Below, in pieces: positions 49,597 to 59,667 of a DNA stretch of 64,000 nucleotides. This stretch comes from JAIPEI01 sp041685835. Its GTDB lineage: Bacteria > Desulfobacterota > DSM-4660 > Desulfatiglandales > HGW-15. Each line of letters begins with the position of its first letter. The stretch's first letter is position 1. Made by a program: the position numbers and the translations under genes. Under the pieces are notes generated by a model, which saw only the letters and a program-made list of their open reading frames with translations, was not told where the DNA came from and made no database searches. The DNA lies in NCBI GenBank assembly GCA_041685835.1, contig JAWLEX010000002.1, forward strand, positions 5,615-69,614, in the 5' to 3' direction.

Positions 49597-50680
49597 ATCG
49601 CGGGGGACGGATTACTGGATCCTGATGCCCACCATTCTCCTGGCGGGGTTCGGCCTGGTGTTTATATACAGCTCGAGTTCTTTCGTCGCCGAGCACAGGA
49701 TGGAAGACAGCTACTACTTTCTAAAACGCCAAGGAGTGTTTTGCCTGTTAGGGTTGTTTCTCCTCATTCTGGCCAAGAATGTCCCGGCCCGGGTATGGGA
49801 AAAATGCGCCTATCCTCTCCTTATACTGAGCCTCGGCCTTCTCGTTCTGCTCCTGATTCCGAACCTGGGCAGGACCGTAGGGGGCGCCAGCCGTTGGCTC
49901 CGTTTCTACGGATTCTCTTTTCAGCCGTCGGAACTGGCCAAGCTCTCCCTGGCCGTGTACATCGCTTATTCCATGGCCAAGAAGGGGCCGGACATGGGTT
50001 CGTTTTCAAAGGGACTCCTGCCGCACCTGCTTATCGTGGGCGTCTTCATGGGCCTGATCATTCTGCAGCCCGACCTGGGCACCGCTCTGATCATCGGTTG
50101 CTGGCTCATGATGCTCCTCTTCGTGGGAGGGGTTCGGATCTACCAGATCACGGCCCTGCTGCTAGCCTTCGCACCGGTCGTCGGTTTCCTGATCTGGCTG
50201 GAACCTTATCGCCTTCGAAGATGGTGGGCGTTCCTTGAGCCCTGGAAGGATCCCCACGGGCTGGGGTTTCAGATCATCCACTCGTTTTTGGCCTTCGGAT
50301 CAGGGGGGGTGTTCGGCGTGGGACTGGGCAACAGCAAGCAGAAGCTTTTGTATCTGCCCGAGCCGCACACGGACTTCATACTGTCCATCATCGCCGAGGA
50401 AGTGGGGCTCATAGGCGTTGCCGCAATAGTGCTGCTCTTCGGCGTGCTGGTGATGCGCGGCATCAAAGTGGCCCTTAACGCCAGGGACCTCTACAGCACT
50501 TATCTGGCACTGGGTATCAGCTGCTTTATCGGCCTGCAGGTAATCATCAACATGGGGGTGGTCATGGGGCTCCTGCCAACCAAGGGCCTCACCCTGCCCC
50601 TGATCAGCTACGGCGGATCCTCTCTGGTGTTGAACTTTCTGGGGATAGGGATACTCCTGAGCATCGCGCAGAGGAGGTAG
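49577..50680 (+). CDS. ftsW: Lipid II polymerase/division protein FtsW (SEDS)
   Basis: A 367-residue SEDS glycosyltransferase with about ten membrane helices; it polymerises septal glycan with FtsI. Landmarks are FIYSSSSFVAEHR, RWLRFYGFSFQPSELAKL, LIILQPDLGTAL, and the C-terminal NMGVVMGLLPTKGLTLPLIS followed by YGGSSL. Normal length. Confidence 0.96.
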   Translation: MAAKAHESRGTDYWILMPTILLAGFGLVFIYSSSSFVAEHRMEDSYYFLKRQGVFCLLGLFLLILAKNVPARVWEKCAYPLLILSLGLLVLLLIPNLGRTVGGASRWLRFYGFSFQPSELAKLSLAVYIAYSMAKKGPDMGSFSKGLLPHLLIVGVFMGLIILQPDLGTALIIGCWLMMLLFVGGVRIYQITALLLAFAPVVGFLIWLEPYRLRRWWAFLEPWKDPHGLGFQIIHSFLAFGSGGVFGVGLGNSKQKLLYLPEPHTDFILSIIAEEVGLIGVAAIVLLFGVLVMRGIKVALNARDLYSTYLALGISCFIGLQVIINMGVVMGLLPTKGLTLPLISYGGSSLVLNFLGIGILLSIAQRR

Positions 50681-50712
50681 GGCCGGCAACGTATGTCGGA
50701 TCGAGTGAGTCT

Positions 50713-51867
50713 ATGACAGGAGTGGAGACAGAAAGGACGTGTCGCTTATTGATCGCCGGCGGCGGGACCGGAGGACATCTCTTTCCCGGGCTGGCTACGG
50801 CCCGTGAGCTGACGAGACGTTATCCGGATGGAGAGATCCTTTTCGTAACAGGCGAGCGAAGGATGGAGACGCGTATTCTGGAGAAAGCCGGTTATCGCCG
50901 GGTCTCCATTGACGTTCAGGCCCTGAAGGGCCGGGGATGGAAGGGGGGCCTGGCGACCCTGCTGGGCCTTCCGAGGAGCTTTTTCGAGGCGCGCCGCATA
51001 GTGGGGCGGTTTTCCCCCGGGGCGGTTTTGGGCGTGGGCGGCTACTCATCCGGTCCGGTCTGCGTGGCTGCCCGTACACTGGATGTCCCCACGGCGATTC
51101 ACGAGCAGAACTCCATCCCGGGGCTCACAAACCGGCTTCTTTCTAGGATCGTGGACCGGGTGTTCATATCGTTCGAGGAGAGCAGGGATAGATTTCCCGG
51201 AGGAATCCGGGTGTTCACCGGGAACCCTGTGCGGGAGGAACTCCTGGATCTCGGCCCCGGCGATAGAAGGACCGGGGGACCTTTGAGCCTGCTCGTGGTA
51301 GGCGGGAGCCAGGGCGCACGTGCAGTGAACACGGCTGTGGCGTACGCCCTGCTCATCCTGAAACACAGGGGAAGGACCCTCCGGGTGGTGCACCAGACAG
51401 GTGAGTACGACTACGAACGGGTCCTTCGCATTTATTCGGAAAGCGGGCTTGAGGGGGTGGTGACGCCCTTTATCGATGACATGGCCCGTGCCTATCGGAG
51501 CGCCGATCTTGTGGTGGGTCGGGCCGGCGCGAGCACGGTGACCGAGTTGGCGGCCATGGGCAAGCCGTCCATCCTGGTTCCGTTTCCTTATGCGGCCGAC
51601 GATCACCAGACGGCCAACGCCAGGGCCCTTTCAGAGGCAGGGGGCGCGGTCCTTCTTCCTCAGCGGGATCTCAGCGCAACATTATTGGCCGATCTCCTGG
51701 AGCAATACGATGAGGACCGGGAGAGGCTTGCCCGGGCGGCATCGCGGGCCCGTGAAAAGGGACGCCCTGAGGCCGCACGGGCCATTGTGGACCAACTGGA
51801 GACCCTGATGGGGCTTGAAAGCCCGGGATTCAAAGGGGGCCGGGACGGGCATGAGACCCTTCGGTAA
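50713..51867 (+). CDS. murG: UDP-GlcNAc transferase MurG (lipid II synthesis)
   Basis: A 384-residue peripheral membrane glycosyltransferase that turns lipid I into lipid II. Visible are LLIAGGGTGGHLFPGLA, VGGYSSGPVCVAA, HEQNSIPGLTNRLL, GGSQGARAVN and GRAGASTVTELAAMGKPSI. The 3' end overlaps murC by 17 bases. Confidence 0.97.
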   Translation: MTGVETERTCRLLIAGGGTGGHLFPGLATARELTRRYPDGEILFVTGERRMETRILEKAGYRRVSIDVQALKGRGWKGGLATLLGLPRSFFEARRIVGRFSPGAVLGVGGYSSGPVCVAARTLDVPTAIHEQNSIPGLTNRLLSRIVDRVFISFEESRDRFPGGIRVFTGNPVREELLDLGPGDRRTGGPLSLLVVGGSQGARAVNTAVAYALLILKHRGRTLRVVHQTGEYDYERVLRIYSESGLEGVVTPFIDDMARAYRSADLVVGRAGASTVTELAAMGKPSILVPFPYAADDHQTANARALSEAGGAVLLPQRDLSATLLADLLEQYDEDRERLARAASRAREKGRPEAARAIVDQLETLMGLESPGFKGGRDGHETLR

Positions 51868-53248
51868 GGTTCAGCATATCCACTTCGTCGGCATAGGCGG
51901 CATAGGCATGAGCGGCATAGCCGAACTGTTGCTCAACCTGGGTTACAACGTGACCGGCTCGGACCTGAGGGAATCCGAGGTTACGGCGAGGCTCGCTTCA
52001 ATGGGTGCGGTGATTCATCGCGGCCATGGGAAAGAGAACTTGCAGGGGGCGGACGTGGTGGTTTTCTCATCTGCCGTTCCCAAGGACAACCCGGAAATCC
52101 TCGAGGCCATGGAGAGCTTCATTCCTGTGATTCCCCGGGCGGAGATGCTGGCCGAGCTTATGCGGCTCAAGTACGGCGTGGCTGTGGCCGGGGCGCATGG
52201 GAAGACGACGACCACATCCATGATCGCTTCCATCCTCACTAGCGCTGACCTTGATCCTACCGTGGTCATCGGCGGGCGCCTGGACATCTGGGGCGGCTCC
52301 AACGCCAAGCTGGGCCAGGGGGAAATCCTGGTGGCCGAGTCGGACGAGAGCGACGGCTCCTTCATGATACTGTCGCCCACCATTGCTGTTGTGACGAACG
52401 TGGACCGCGAGCACATCGAACATTACGGGACCATGGACGAGCTGCGGGCCACATTCGTTGATTTCGTCAACAAAGTCCCGTTCTACGGAGCGGCCGTCGT
52501 CTGTCTGGACGACGAGGAGATTCAGGGGATTCTTCCGCGCCTGCGCAAACGATATCTGACTTACGGCGTGAATACCCAGGCCGATGTGCGAGCCCGGGAA
52601 ATGGAAACACACGAGTTCGCCTCGTCGTTCGAGATCGTTCACCAGGACCGCTCTTTGGGACGAGTCCTGGTGGGTATGCCGGGCCGGCACAACGTGCTCA
52701 ACGCCCTGGCCGCAATAACCGTGGGGCTGGAACTGGAGGTCGACCTCGATGACATCAAGGCGGGCCTTCGCAACCTGGGAGGGCTGGCTCGTCGATTTCA
52801 GATAAAGGGGGAATCCGGAGGTGTCCTGTTTGTGGACGACTATGGCCACCACCCCACGGAGATCGTCAACACCCTTGAAACGGCAAGGCTCTGCTGGCCC
52901 GAGCGCCGCCTGGTGGTTGTTTTTCAGCCCCACAGGTATTCGCGGACCCGGGCCCTGTACGACCGCTTTGTACTGAGCTTCAACCAGGCGGACCTGCTGG
53001 TGGTGGCCCCGGTCTACGGTGCGGGTGAGAAACCTGTGGAGGGAGTGAACTCGGACTGGCTCTGCCAAGGGATAAGGCGGCACGGGCATCGAGAGGTGTT
53101 CTTGGGGCGGGACCTGGAGGGGATTCAACGGCTTTTGCAGGAGACCCTTCAACCGGGAGACGTGGTAATGACGCTGGGTGCGGGGGACGTGAACCGAGTA
53201 GGGGAACTCCTACTGGAGAGGCTCGAGGAGGGTTCGCCCGGACTCTGA
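51851..53248 (+). CDS. murC: UDP-MurNAc:L-alanine ligase
   Basis: A 465-residue Mur ligase adding the first stem residue. The start at 51851 (MRPFGKVQHIHFVGIGGIGM) is preferred over 51815, since conserved sequence begins there. The ATP site is GAHGKTTTTSMIASIL, and DDYGHHPTEI is MurC-typical. It is translated from within the murG end. Confidence 0.97.
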   Translation: MRPFGKVQHIHFVGIGGIGMSGIAELLLNLGYNVTGSDLRESEVTARLASMGAVIHRGHGKENLQGADVVVFSSAVPKDNPEILEAMESFIPVIPRAEMLAELMRLKYGVAVAGAHGKTTTTSMIASILTSADLDPTVVIGGRLDIWGGSNAKLGQGEILVAESDESDGSFMILSPTIAVVTNVDREHIEHYGTMDELRATFVDFVNKVPFYGAAVVCLDDEEIQGILPRLRKRYLTYGVNTQADVRAREMETHEFASSFEIVHQDRSLGRVLVGMPGRHNVLNALAAITVGLELEVDLDDIKAGLRNLGGLARRFQIKGESGGVLFVDDYGHHPTEIVNTLETARLCWPERRLVVVFQPHRYSRTRALYDRFVLSFNQADLLVVAPVYGAGEKPVEGVNSDWLCQGIRRHGHREVFLGRDLEGIQRLLQETLQPGDVVMTLGAGDVNRVGELLLERLEEGSPGL

Positions 53249-53304
53249 CGGCCCGGGCGTCCGGCCAAGTGTGACCGAGAGGTCCGGATGTAAGTGGAGC
53301 GGCC

Positions 53305-54267
53305 ATGGAAGAACGCCATCGAAGGGGCATTTCCAGGATCGTGGGACGGGATGTCCGGTTCGATCGACCCATGCGGCTATACACCACCCTTCGGATCGGC
53401 GGAAACGCGGCCGCTTTTGCCGGCGTGAAGAGCCTGGATGTCCTGAAGGGCGCTGTTTTCTATGCCGAGACCCACGGCCTTTTCTGGACCGTGTTGGGGA
53501 AGGGGAGCAATCTTCTGGTTTCGGATGAAGGGATCGACGGCCTGGTGATCCGGCTTCAGGGCGAACTTGCAGGAGTGAGTATGGAGGAAGCGGGGACCTG
53601 TTTGAGAGCGGGCGGCGGGGCTACCATTCGCAGAATTCTGGATGCCTGTGCGCGGGACGGTTTGGGCGGGCTTGAATTTCTCGCCGGCATTCCCGGGACC
53701 GCAGGCGGGGCCGTTGCCATGAACGCGGGCGCCCGTGACCGGGAGGTTGGTGATTCGGTGAAGCTCGTCCAACTCTTGGCACCGGATGGAAAGACCTCAT
53801 CCGCCGATACCGGCGCCCTCTCATTCTCATACCGCCGTTGTGCGCTCCCCGAGGGGGCCCTGGTCACGGGGGTCCTGTTCAGGGTTGAAAGGGAGAGCCC
53901 GGATGTCGTCAGGAGCAGAATCAGGGAGAACCTGGAGGTGCGGCGGTCCACACAGCCTCTGAGTTATCCGTCAGCCGGGTCGGTTTTCCGTAATCCCCCG
54001 GGGGATGCGGCGGGGAGGCTGGTGGAACAGGCCGGCCTGAAAGGGAAGAGAATCGGCGGGGCGGAGATCTCAACACTTCACGCCAACTTCATCGTGAACC
54101 GCGGAGGGGCTTCGGCAAAGGACGTTCTTTCCCTGATGAAAACGGCGCGGGAAGAGGTCTTTCGCGTAACTGGGATCGAACTGGAATCCGAGGTCAGGAT
54201 GATCGGTTTTCGGGCGGGACAATGGCCCGGTCATGGTTTCGGGCCCCGAGGCGGCCCTCTGTGTTGA
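53305..54267 (+). CDS. murB: UDP-N-acetylenolpyruvoylglucosamine reductase
   Basis: A 320-residue FAD enzyme that reduces the enolpyruvyl group to give UDP-MurNAc. Visible are YTTLRIGGNAAAF, LGKGSNLLVSDEG, and the FAD-binding AGIPGTAGGAVAMNAGA. The catalytic serine is in YPSAGSVFRNP and the glutamate near the C-terminus in ELESEVRMIG. No ddl gene follows, although ddl often lies between murB and ftsQ. Confidence 0.96.
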   Translation: MEERHRRGISRIVGRDVRFDRPMRLYTTLRIGGNAAAFAGVKSLDVLKGAVFYAETHGLFWTVLGKGSNLLVSDEGIDGLVIRLQGELAGVSMEEAGTCLRAGGGATIRRILDACARDGLGGLEFLAGIPGTAGGAVAMNAGARDREVGDSVKLVQLLAPDGKTSSADTGALSFSYRRCALPEGALVTGVLFRVERESPDVVRSRIRENLEVRRSTQPLSYPSAGSVFRNPPGDAAGRLVEQAGLKGKRIGGAEISTLHANFIVNRGGASAKDVLSLMKTAREEVFRVTGIELESEVRMIGFRAGQWPGHGFGPRGGPLC

Positions 54268-54287
54268 ATGGAGGCCCGGACCAACCT

Positions 54288-55091
54288 ATGACGAAGCGAT
54301 CGGGGAAGAAACTAAGGAGAAACCCTTTTGTGGCGGCCTGGCAGGTGTTCTGCTGGGCGAGCTCATCTTTCCTGAAGGTCGCTTGTCTCTTGGTGTGCCT
54401 TATGATGATCAGCGTGCTGTTGCTGGCGGGTTACCAGTTCCTGCTTCAATCCCCCTACATCCGGTTGGAGCAGGTGGTCATTTCCGGAGTGGAGGAAAAG
54501 ATCAAGCGGGAACTGCTGGAGATTTCCGGGCTTCGATCAGACATAACACTTCTGGCCGTGAACCTGAAGAAACTCAAACAAAACCTTGAGCAACACCCTT
54601 GGGTCAAGTCCGTTGAACTGGAAAAGCGATATCCACACACCCTCGAGGTCCGGGCGAAGAGGGAGGAGCCATGGGCCTTGGTCTCCAGTGGAGGTCTCTT
54701 TTACATGGACCGCCAGGGGCGTGTCTTCAAGCAGGTGGGATTGGCGGAATCCGTTGATTATCCGGTGATCAGCGGCGACTTCGAGGACGAAGAGCACAGG
54801 AAGCGGAACCTCGAACTCGCCGCCCACGTGCTCGAGGTCCTGGAGGGCAGTGGACTGGACTGGATGAGGGAGGAGATATCCGAGGTCCATTTTAGAAACA
54901 CCGGAAACGTCTCGCTCTATTTTCAGTCCCTCCCGGCCATGGTGCAGGTGAGGGTGGAGGACCTGGAGCGGAAAATCGACGACCTGAACCGTATTGTCGA
55001 GCACCTGCGCGAAACCGACCAGATCAAGAGGGTCACCGGAATCAATCTCCACTACCGGGATGGGGCCGTGGTTTCCTTCAAGAGGGGATGA
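54288..55091 (+). CDS. ftsQ: Cell division protein FtsQ/DivIB
   Basis: A 267-residue bitopic protein. The basic cytoplasmic start MTKRSGKKLRRNPF precedes one helix (ACLLVCLMMISVLLLAGYQFLL). The POTRA domain (YIRLEQVVISGVEEKIKREL) and HPWVKSVELEKRYPHTLEVR follow. ATG 54222 inside murB is an alternative start, adding 22 residues. It links the FtsL-FtsB pair to the division machine. Confidence 0.92.
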   Translation: MTKRSGKKLRRNPFVAAWQVFCWASSSFLKVACLLVCLMMISVLLLAGYQFLLQSPYIRLEQVVISGVEEKIKRELLEISGLRSDITLLAVNLKKLKQNLEQHPWVKSVELEKRYPHTLEVRAKREEPWALVSSGGLFYMDRQGRVFKQVGLAESVDYPVISGDFEDEEHRKRNLELAAHVLEVLEGSGLDWMREEISEVHFRNTGNVSLYFQSLPAMVQVRVEDLERKIDDLNRIVEHLRETDQIKRVTGINLHYRDGAVVSFKRG

Positions 55092-55169
55092 AGGGAGCCG
55101 GTGAGGCCGGGTCGAGTGGAGTATGGTCCACAGAACGGACAGCCAGTGGAAGGGGAAGGAGTTCGACGA

Positions 55170-56393
55170 ATGGCCGGAGACATCATAGTAGGGCTGGACA
55201 TCGGAACCACCAAGATCTGCGCCGTGGTTGGGGAGCTGAAGCCGGGCGAGATCGAGATCATCGGTATCGGCACCCACCCCTCCGAAGGGCTTAGAAAGGG
55301 CGTCGTGATCAACATTGAAAACACCGTCCAATCCATAAAGGAGGCCATTGAAGAAGCGGAAACCATGGCGGGCTGCGAGATCAGTTCGGTCTATGCCGGC
55401 ATAGCGGGAGGGCACATCAAGGGATTCAACAGCCACGGAGTGATTCCTCTGAAGGAACGGGAAGTGACCCGAAAGGACGTTGAACGGGTGATCGAGGCGG
55501 CGAGCGCCGTGGCGATACCCATGGACCGTGAGGTGATCCATGTCCTCACCCAGGAATTCATCGTGGACGATCAGGACGGGATCATGGACCCCCTGGGCAT
55601 GTCGGGCGTGCGCCTGGAAGCGAAGATCCACATTGTCACGGGAGCCGTGACCTCAGCCCAGAACATCATCAAGTGCGCGAACAAGGCCGGCCTGGACGTG
55701 GCGGATATCGTGCTGCAGTCCCTTGCCTCGAGCGAGTCCGTGCTATCGGACGAGGAGAGGAACCTGGGCGCCGCGCTCATCGATTTCGGCGGGGGCACGA
55801 CAGACCTGGCCGTTTTTTCCAGGGGATCCATCAAACACAGCTCGGTGCTGGCCCTCGGTGGGGACAACCTTACCTATGACCTCTCCATAGGAGTGAGGAC
55901 GTCCCGCGTGGACGCTGAAAAGGTCAAAATGAAGTACGGCTGCGCCCTGTGCTCAATGATCGGGGACGATGAAACCGTAGAGATCCCGGGTGTGGGCGGG
56001 CGCAAGCCCAGGGTTCTCGCAAGGAAAATCCTGGGAGAAATTCTGGAGCCGCGGGTGGAGGAGATATTCACATTGATCCAGAACGAACTCGTACGTTCGG
56101 GGTTTGCCGACTCCATCAACTCGGGGGTGGTGGTAACAGGAGGATCCGCGGAACTCTCAGGCATTGCGGAAATGGCCGAGGCTGTCTTCAAGGCGCCGTC
56201 CAGGATCGGTTACCCCCGGCGGATCAAGGGGTTGGTGGAAGTGGTCAACAAGCCCATGTATGCAACCGCCGTAGGCCTCGTGCTCTACGGCGCGAAGAGA
56301 AGAAGGGAAGGGAAGAAGTTCAGGATTCGCGACACGAATATTTTCGGGCGGGTCATGGACAGGATGAAAAGATGGTTCAAGGAGATTGTTTGA
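55170..56393 (+). CDS. ftsA: Cell division protein FtsA
   Basis: A 407-residue actin-like ATPase that tethers FtsZ to the membrane. The start at 55170 has AAGGAG upstream. Visible are the phosphate-1 site VGLDIGTTKICAVVGE, IDFGGGTTDLAVF and VVTGGSAELSG. The last residues (GRVMDRMKRWFKEIV) form the amphipathic membrane-targeting helix. Confidence 0.97.
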   Translation: MAGDIIVGLDIGTTKICAVVGELKPGEIEIIGIGTHPSEGLRKGVVINIENTVQSIKEAIEEAETMAGCEISSVYAGIAGGHIKGFNSHGVIPLKEREVTRKDVERVIEAASAVAIPMDREVIHVLTQEFIVDDQDGIMDPLGMSGVRLEAKIHIVTGAVTSAQNIIKCANKAGLDVADIVLQSLASSESVLSDEERNLGAALIDFGGGTTDLAVFSRGSIKHSSVLALGGDNLTYDLSIGVRTSRVDAEKVKMKYGCALCSMIGDDETVEIPGVGGRKPRVLARKILGEILEPRVEEIFTLIQNELVRSGFADSINSGVVVTGGSAELSGIAEMAEAVFKAPSRIGYPRRIKGLVEVVNKPMYATAVGLVLYGAKRRREGKKFRIRDTNIFGRVMDRMKRWFKEIV

Positions 56394-56433
56394 TTATGTC
56401 GGGCGATTCACATGTATCAAAAGGAGGGACATC

Positions 56434-57714
56434 ATGAAGTTTGAGTTCGTAGAAGAAAAGGCTAACGGGTACAGCGCCAAGATCAAGGTCATAGGCATCG
56501 GAGGGGCCGGCGGGAATGCCATTAACAACATGATTTCCGCCAAGCTCAGGGGCGTGGACTTCGTAACCGCCAACACGGACAGTCAGGACCTCGAACGCTC
56601 CGCCTGCTCCAGCAAGGTGCAGCTCGGTTCCGAGCTCACGCGGGGGCTGGGCGCGGGCTCCGATCCGGAGATCGGCCAGGCGGCCGCGGAAGAGAGTGTA
56701 AATGACATTCGAGAGTCTGCGGAAGGGGCCGACATGGTATTCATCACGGCCGGCATGGGAGGCGGTACCGGCACCGGCGCAGCTCCGGTAGTGGCCCGTG
56801 AGTGCAGGGAGGCCGGGTCGCTGACAGTGGCCGTGGTCACCAAGCCTTTCAAGTTCGAAGGGGACAAGCGGATGCGGCGCGCGCTGGAAGGGGTGGAGAA
56901 CCTCAAGCAGGAAGTCGACACCCTGATCATTATTCCCAACGAACGACTGAAGTCGGTGGGAACAAAGACCAGCACCGTCAAAGAGCTGTTCGTGCGGGCC
57001 GACGAGGTGCTTATGAACGCCGTCCGGGGCATATCCGACCTCATCAACAGCACCGGTTTCATGAACCTGGACTTTGCCGATGTAAAGAAGGTCATGGCCC
57101 AGATGGGAACCGCCATAATGGGAACCGGCAGGGCCGGAGGCGAGGGCCGGGCTATGGAAGCAGCGCGCGAGGCGATCAACAGCCCCTTGCTGGAGGACAT
57201 CTCCATCAGCGGCGCCCGAGGGCTTCTCATGAACCTGACCGGCCCGTCGGACATGACCATGGAGGAAGTGGACGAGGCCTTTACCTACGTCAAGGGGGAA
57301 GTAGACGAAGGGGCCGAGATCTTTTCCGGTCTGGTCTTTGACGAAAGCATGGGAGACGAGGTCCAGATGACGGTCATTGCCACGGGCATAGACCGGGAGC
57401 AATACAGCAAGGTGATCCGGCTGGGCGACCGTCTGACCGAGCGTTCCGGCGGGCTGAGGGATGCGAGCGCGGAAGAGGCCGGGGAGGCCTGGACCGTACG
57501 CACCGGGACCGGGTCGGCCTTTAGTGGGAACGATCTGGACGATGACAACCTGGACATACCCGCGTTCATGAGGGCAAAGGTCGAAGAGAATCCGTTCGGT
57601 GACATCCATGAAGAGGAACAGGAGGAGAAAAAAGGTTTCTTTCGAAGGGCATTTTCCCGGGAGAGCCTGGATTTTCCAACATTCCTGAGGACCAAGCAGT
57701 CCAAGGCCTATTAG
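56434..57714 (+). CDS. ftsZ: Cell division GTPase FtsZ
   Basis: A 426-residue tubulin homologue forming the division ring. The start at 56434 has AAAAGGAGG upstream. The GTPase signature is GMGGGTGTGAAPVVA. The C-terminus is unusual: the conserved FtsA-binding peptide type occurs twice, as DIPAFMR (374-380) and DFPTFLR (413-419). The 32-residue linker between them is acidic then basic. Members normally have a single such peptide near the end. Confidence 0.97.
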   Translation: MKFEFVEEKANGYSAKIKVIGIGGAGGNAINNMISAKLRGVDFVTANTDSQDLERSACSSKVQLGSELTRGLGAGSDPEIGQAAAEESVNDIRESAEGADMVFITAGMGGGTGTGAAPVVARECREAGSLTVAVVTKPFKFEGDKRMRRALEGVENLKQEVDTLIIIPNERLKSVGTKTSTVKELFVRADEVLMNAVRGISDLINSTGFMNLDFADVKKVMAQMGTAIMGTGRAGGEGRAMEAAREAINSPLLEDISISGARGLLMNLTGPSDMTMEEVDEAFTYVKGEVDEGAEIFSGLVFDESMGDEVQMTVIATGIDREQYSKVIRLGDRLTERSGGLRDASAEEAGEAWTVRTGTGSAFSGNDLDDDNLDIPAFMRAKVEENPFGDIHEEEQEEKKGFFRRAFSRESLDFPTFLRTKQSKAY

Positions 57715-57787
57715 TCGCCATGACTGCATACCCTGCGGGCCGGAGGCGCCGGTAACCCCGCCGCCTGTTTCGACCGGGAGCCGGAGC

Positions 57788-59533
57788 GTGGAAGGGAAAC
57801 TTGCATCGCTTCAAAGGAAGCGCCTCGCCGGGGAAAAGGGCGTGGTTCGAAAGGACTGGGGCGGGCGTCTTTCCGTGGCCCTGGTCTACCCCAACACCTA
57901 TGGCGTGGGCATGTCCAGCCTCGGCTTGCAGGTGGTCTATGATCTCTTGAACCGCGACGGCCGCGTGGTCGCGGAGCGGTTTTTCCATCCCGACAAACCG
58001 GAGATCTCCCTCCCTCCGGCAGGAGGAAAGGGACTCCTTTCCATGGAGTCCCTTTCCCCCATCTCCCGTTTTGACATTATCGCCTTTTCCCTCTCCTTTG
58101 AAAACGACTACCCCAATGTGCTTCGCATACTCGACTGGGGCCGCATTCCAATCCTCGAGGAGTGCCGGGACGACTCCTGCCCTCTGGTCGTGGGCGGGGG
58201 CATTACGACCATGCTAAACCCTGAGCCCCTGGCGCCCTTTTTCGACGCATTTCTAATCGGGGAAGCCGAGGCCGTTCTCGAGCGATTTATAACGCTCTTC
58301 CTGGAGCTTTCAGGCGGTGGCGCGGGCCGCAGGGGACTCTTGAGGGAGCTGGCGCTGAAGATCCCTTCGCTCTATGTCCCCGCACTCTACCGCCCGTGCC
58401 ATGGCCCTGACGGGGGCCTCAAGGGCATGGAGACCGTCGACAGCGGTATTCCGAAACGAATCATTCCTGCGCGGGACATCGAGGACCGCATGCCTGCAGT
58501 TTCAGTCATCACCACGCCGGAGACCGAATTCGGGGAAAAGGTCCTCGTGGAACTGGGCCGGGGATGCGGGCGATCCTGTCGGTTCTGCGCCGCCGGATAT
58601 GTATACCGTCCGCCGCGGTTCCGGCGCGGGGAAGACCTGATCGAATGCGTGGACCGGGCCCTGTCCGTAACGCGGCGATTGGGCCTCCTCAGCCCGGCGG
58701 TTTCGGATACACCGGGCATCGAGACGCTGACCGGGCGGATCGTGGATCAGGGCGGGGAGTTTTCCGTATCCTCCCTGCGAGCCGATTCCCTTAGCCGGGA
58801 ACTCCTGCTCAATCTCAAGCGGGCAGGTCAGAAAAGCCTGGCAATCGCCCCGGAGGCCGGGACAGATAGGCTCAGGAGGGTGATAAACAAGCACATGACC
58901 GAGGAGGTGATCCTGGAGGCTGTAAGGAATATAGCCTCAATCCGGGAGTTTTCACTGAGGCTCTATTTCATGATCGGACTGCCGACTGAAACCCGGGAGG
59001 ATATAAGCGGAATCGTGGAACTTGCAAAAAGGATCAGACACCAAATGGTCCGCGAATCCGGCGGAAGAGGGACCATCGGGCTGATCAGGCTGAGCGTGAA
59101 CTGTTTTGTGCCGAAACCGTTTACTCCTTTTCAGTGGTTTCCCATGGAGGGCGTGGCTTCACTCAAGGACAAGCAGAAAAGAATTCGCAAGGGAGTCATG
59201 AAGGAAGGCGGAATGAGCGTTGCCTTTGATGTGCCGAGATGGGCCTATGTGCAGGCACTTCTGTCCATGGGCGACCGCAGGGCCGGAAAGATCCTGATGG
59301 CGGCTCACCGGTTCGAAGGGGACTGGAAAAAGGCCTTTCGTCACAGTGAGGTGAATCCGGATTTCTTCGTCCGCCGGCCAAAGGGGCTGGACGAGGTCCT
59401 GCCCTGGGATCACATCGACCACGGCATTCGAAAGGACCACTTGAGACAGGAGTACCGGCTCGCCCTGGAAGGGAAGGAGTCGCCCGAATGCAAGGTGGGT
59501 CAATGCGACCGTTGCGGAGTGTGTAGTTTGTGA
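57788..59533 (+). CDS. B12-binding-type radical SAM protein, function unknown
   Basis: A 581-residue protein starting at GTG 57788. The N-terminal 170 residues look like a cobalamin-binding fold (LVYPNTYGVGMSSLGLQVVY, LVVGGGITTMLNPEPLAPF). The radical SAM core follows, with the cluster motif CGRSCRFCAAGY (near residue 262) and LAIAPEAGTDRL. The C-terminus carries further cysteines (CKVGQCDRCGVCSL), possibly for a second metal site. It resembles the TIGR03960-type family, whose reaction is not established. No DUF2344 partner follows. It lies 73 bases after ftsZ, same strand. Confidence 0.85.
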   Translation: MEGKLASLQRKRLAGEKGVVRKDWGGRLSVALVYPNTYGVGMSSLGLQVVYDLLNRDGRVVAERFFHPDKPEISLPPAGGKGLLSMESLSPISRFDIIAFSLSFENDYPNVLRILDWGRIPILEECRDDSCPLVVGGGITTMLNPEPLAPFFDAFLIGEAEAVLERFITLFLELSGGGAGRRGLLRELALKIPSLYVPALYRPCHGPDGGLKGMETVDSGIPKRIIPARDIEDRMPAVSVITTPETEFGEKVLVELGRGCGRSCRFCAAGYVYRPPRFRRGEDLIECVDRALSVTRRLGLLSPAVSDTPGIETLTGRIVDQGGEFSVSSLRADSLSRELLLNLKRAGQKSLAIAPEAGTDRLRRVINKHMTEEVILEAVRNIASIREFSLRLYFMIGLPTETREDISGIVELAKRIRHQMVRESGGRGTIGLIRLSVNCFVPKPFTPFQWFPMEGVASLKDKQKRIRKGVMKEGGMSVAFDVPRWAYVQALLSMGDRRAGKILMAAHRFEGDWKKAFRHSEVNPDFFVRRPKGLDEVLPWDHIDHGIRKDHLRQEYRLALEGKESPECKVGQCDRCGVCSL

Positions 59534-59584
59534 GACGGCTTGATCAGTACTCTTGACGGCTTTATTAAGCATGTTCACTGCATA

Positions 59585-59616
59585 TTCACCACGAAGAACA
59601 CGAAGAGTGATCAAGC
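59585..59616. repeat. CACGAAGAN repeat with flanking inverted words
   Basis: CACCACGAAGAACACGAAGA sits in the gap between converging genes. Just after it lies AGAGTGATCAAGC, the near-inverse of GCTTGATCAGTACTCT at about 59540-59555. The gap could thus fold into a long hairpin and may serve as the terminator of both genes. Confidence 0.6.
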
Positions 59617-59667
59617 GCCCGCACCCCTGTTTGGTTGTGGGTCATGGCGCGCTTTAGTGTTCCATTG

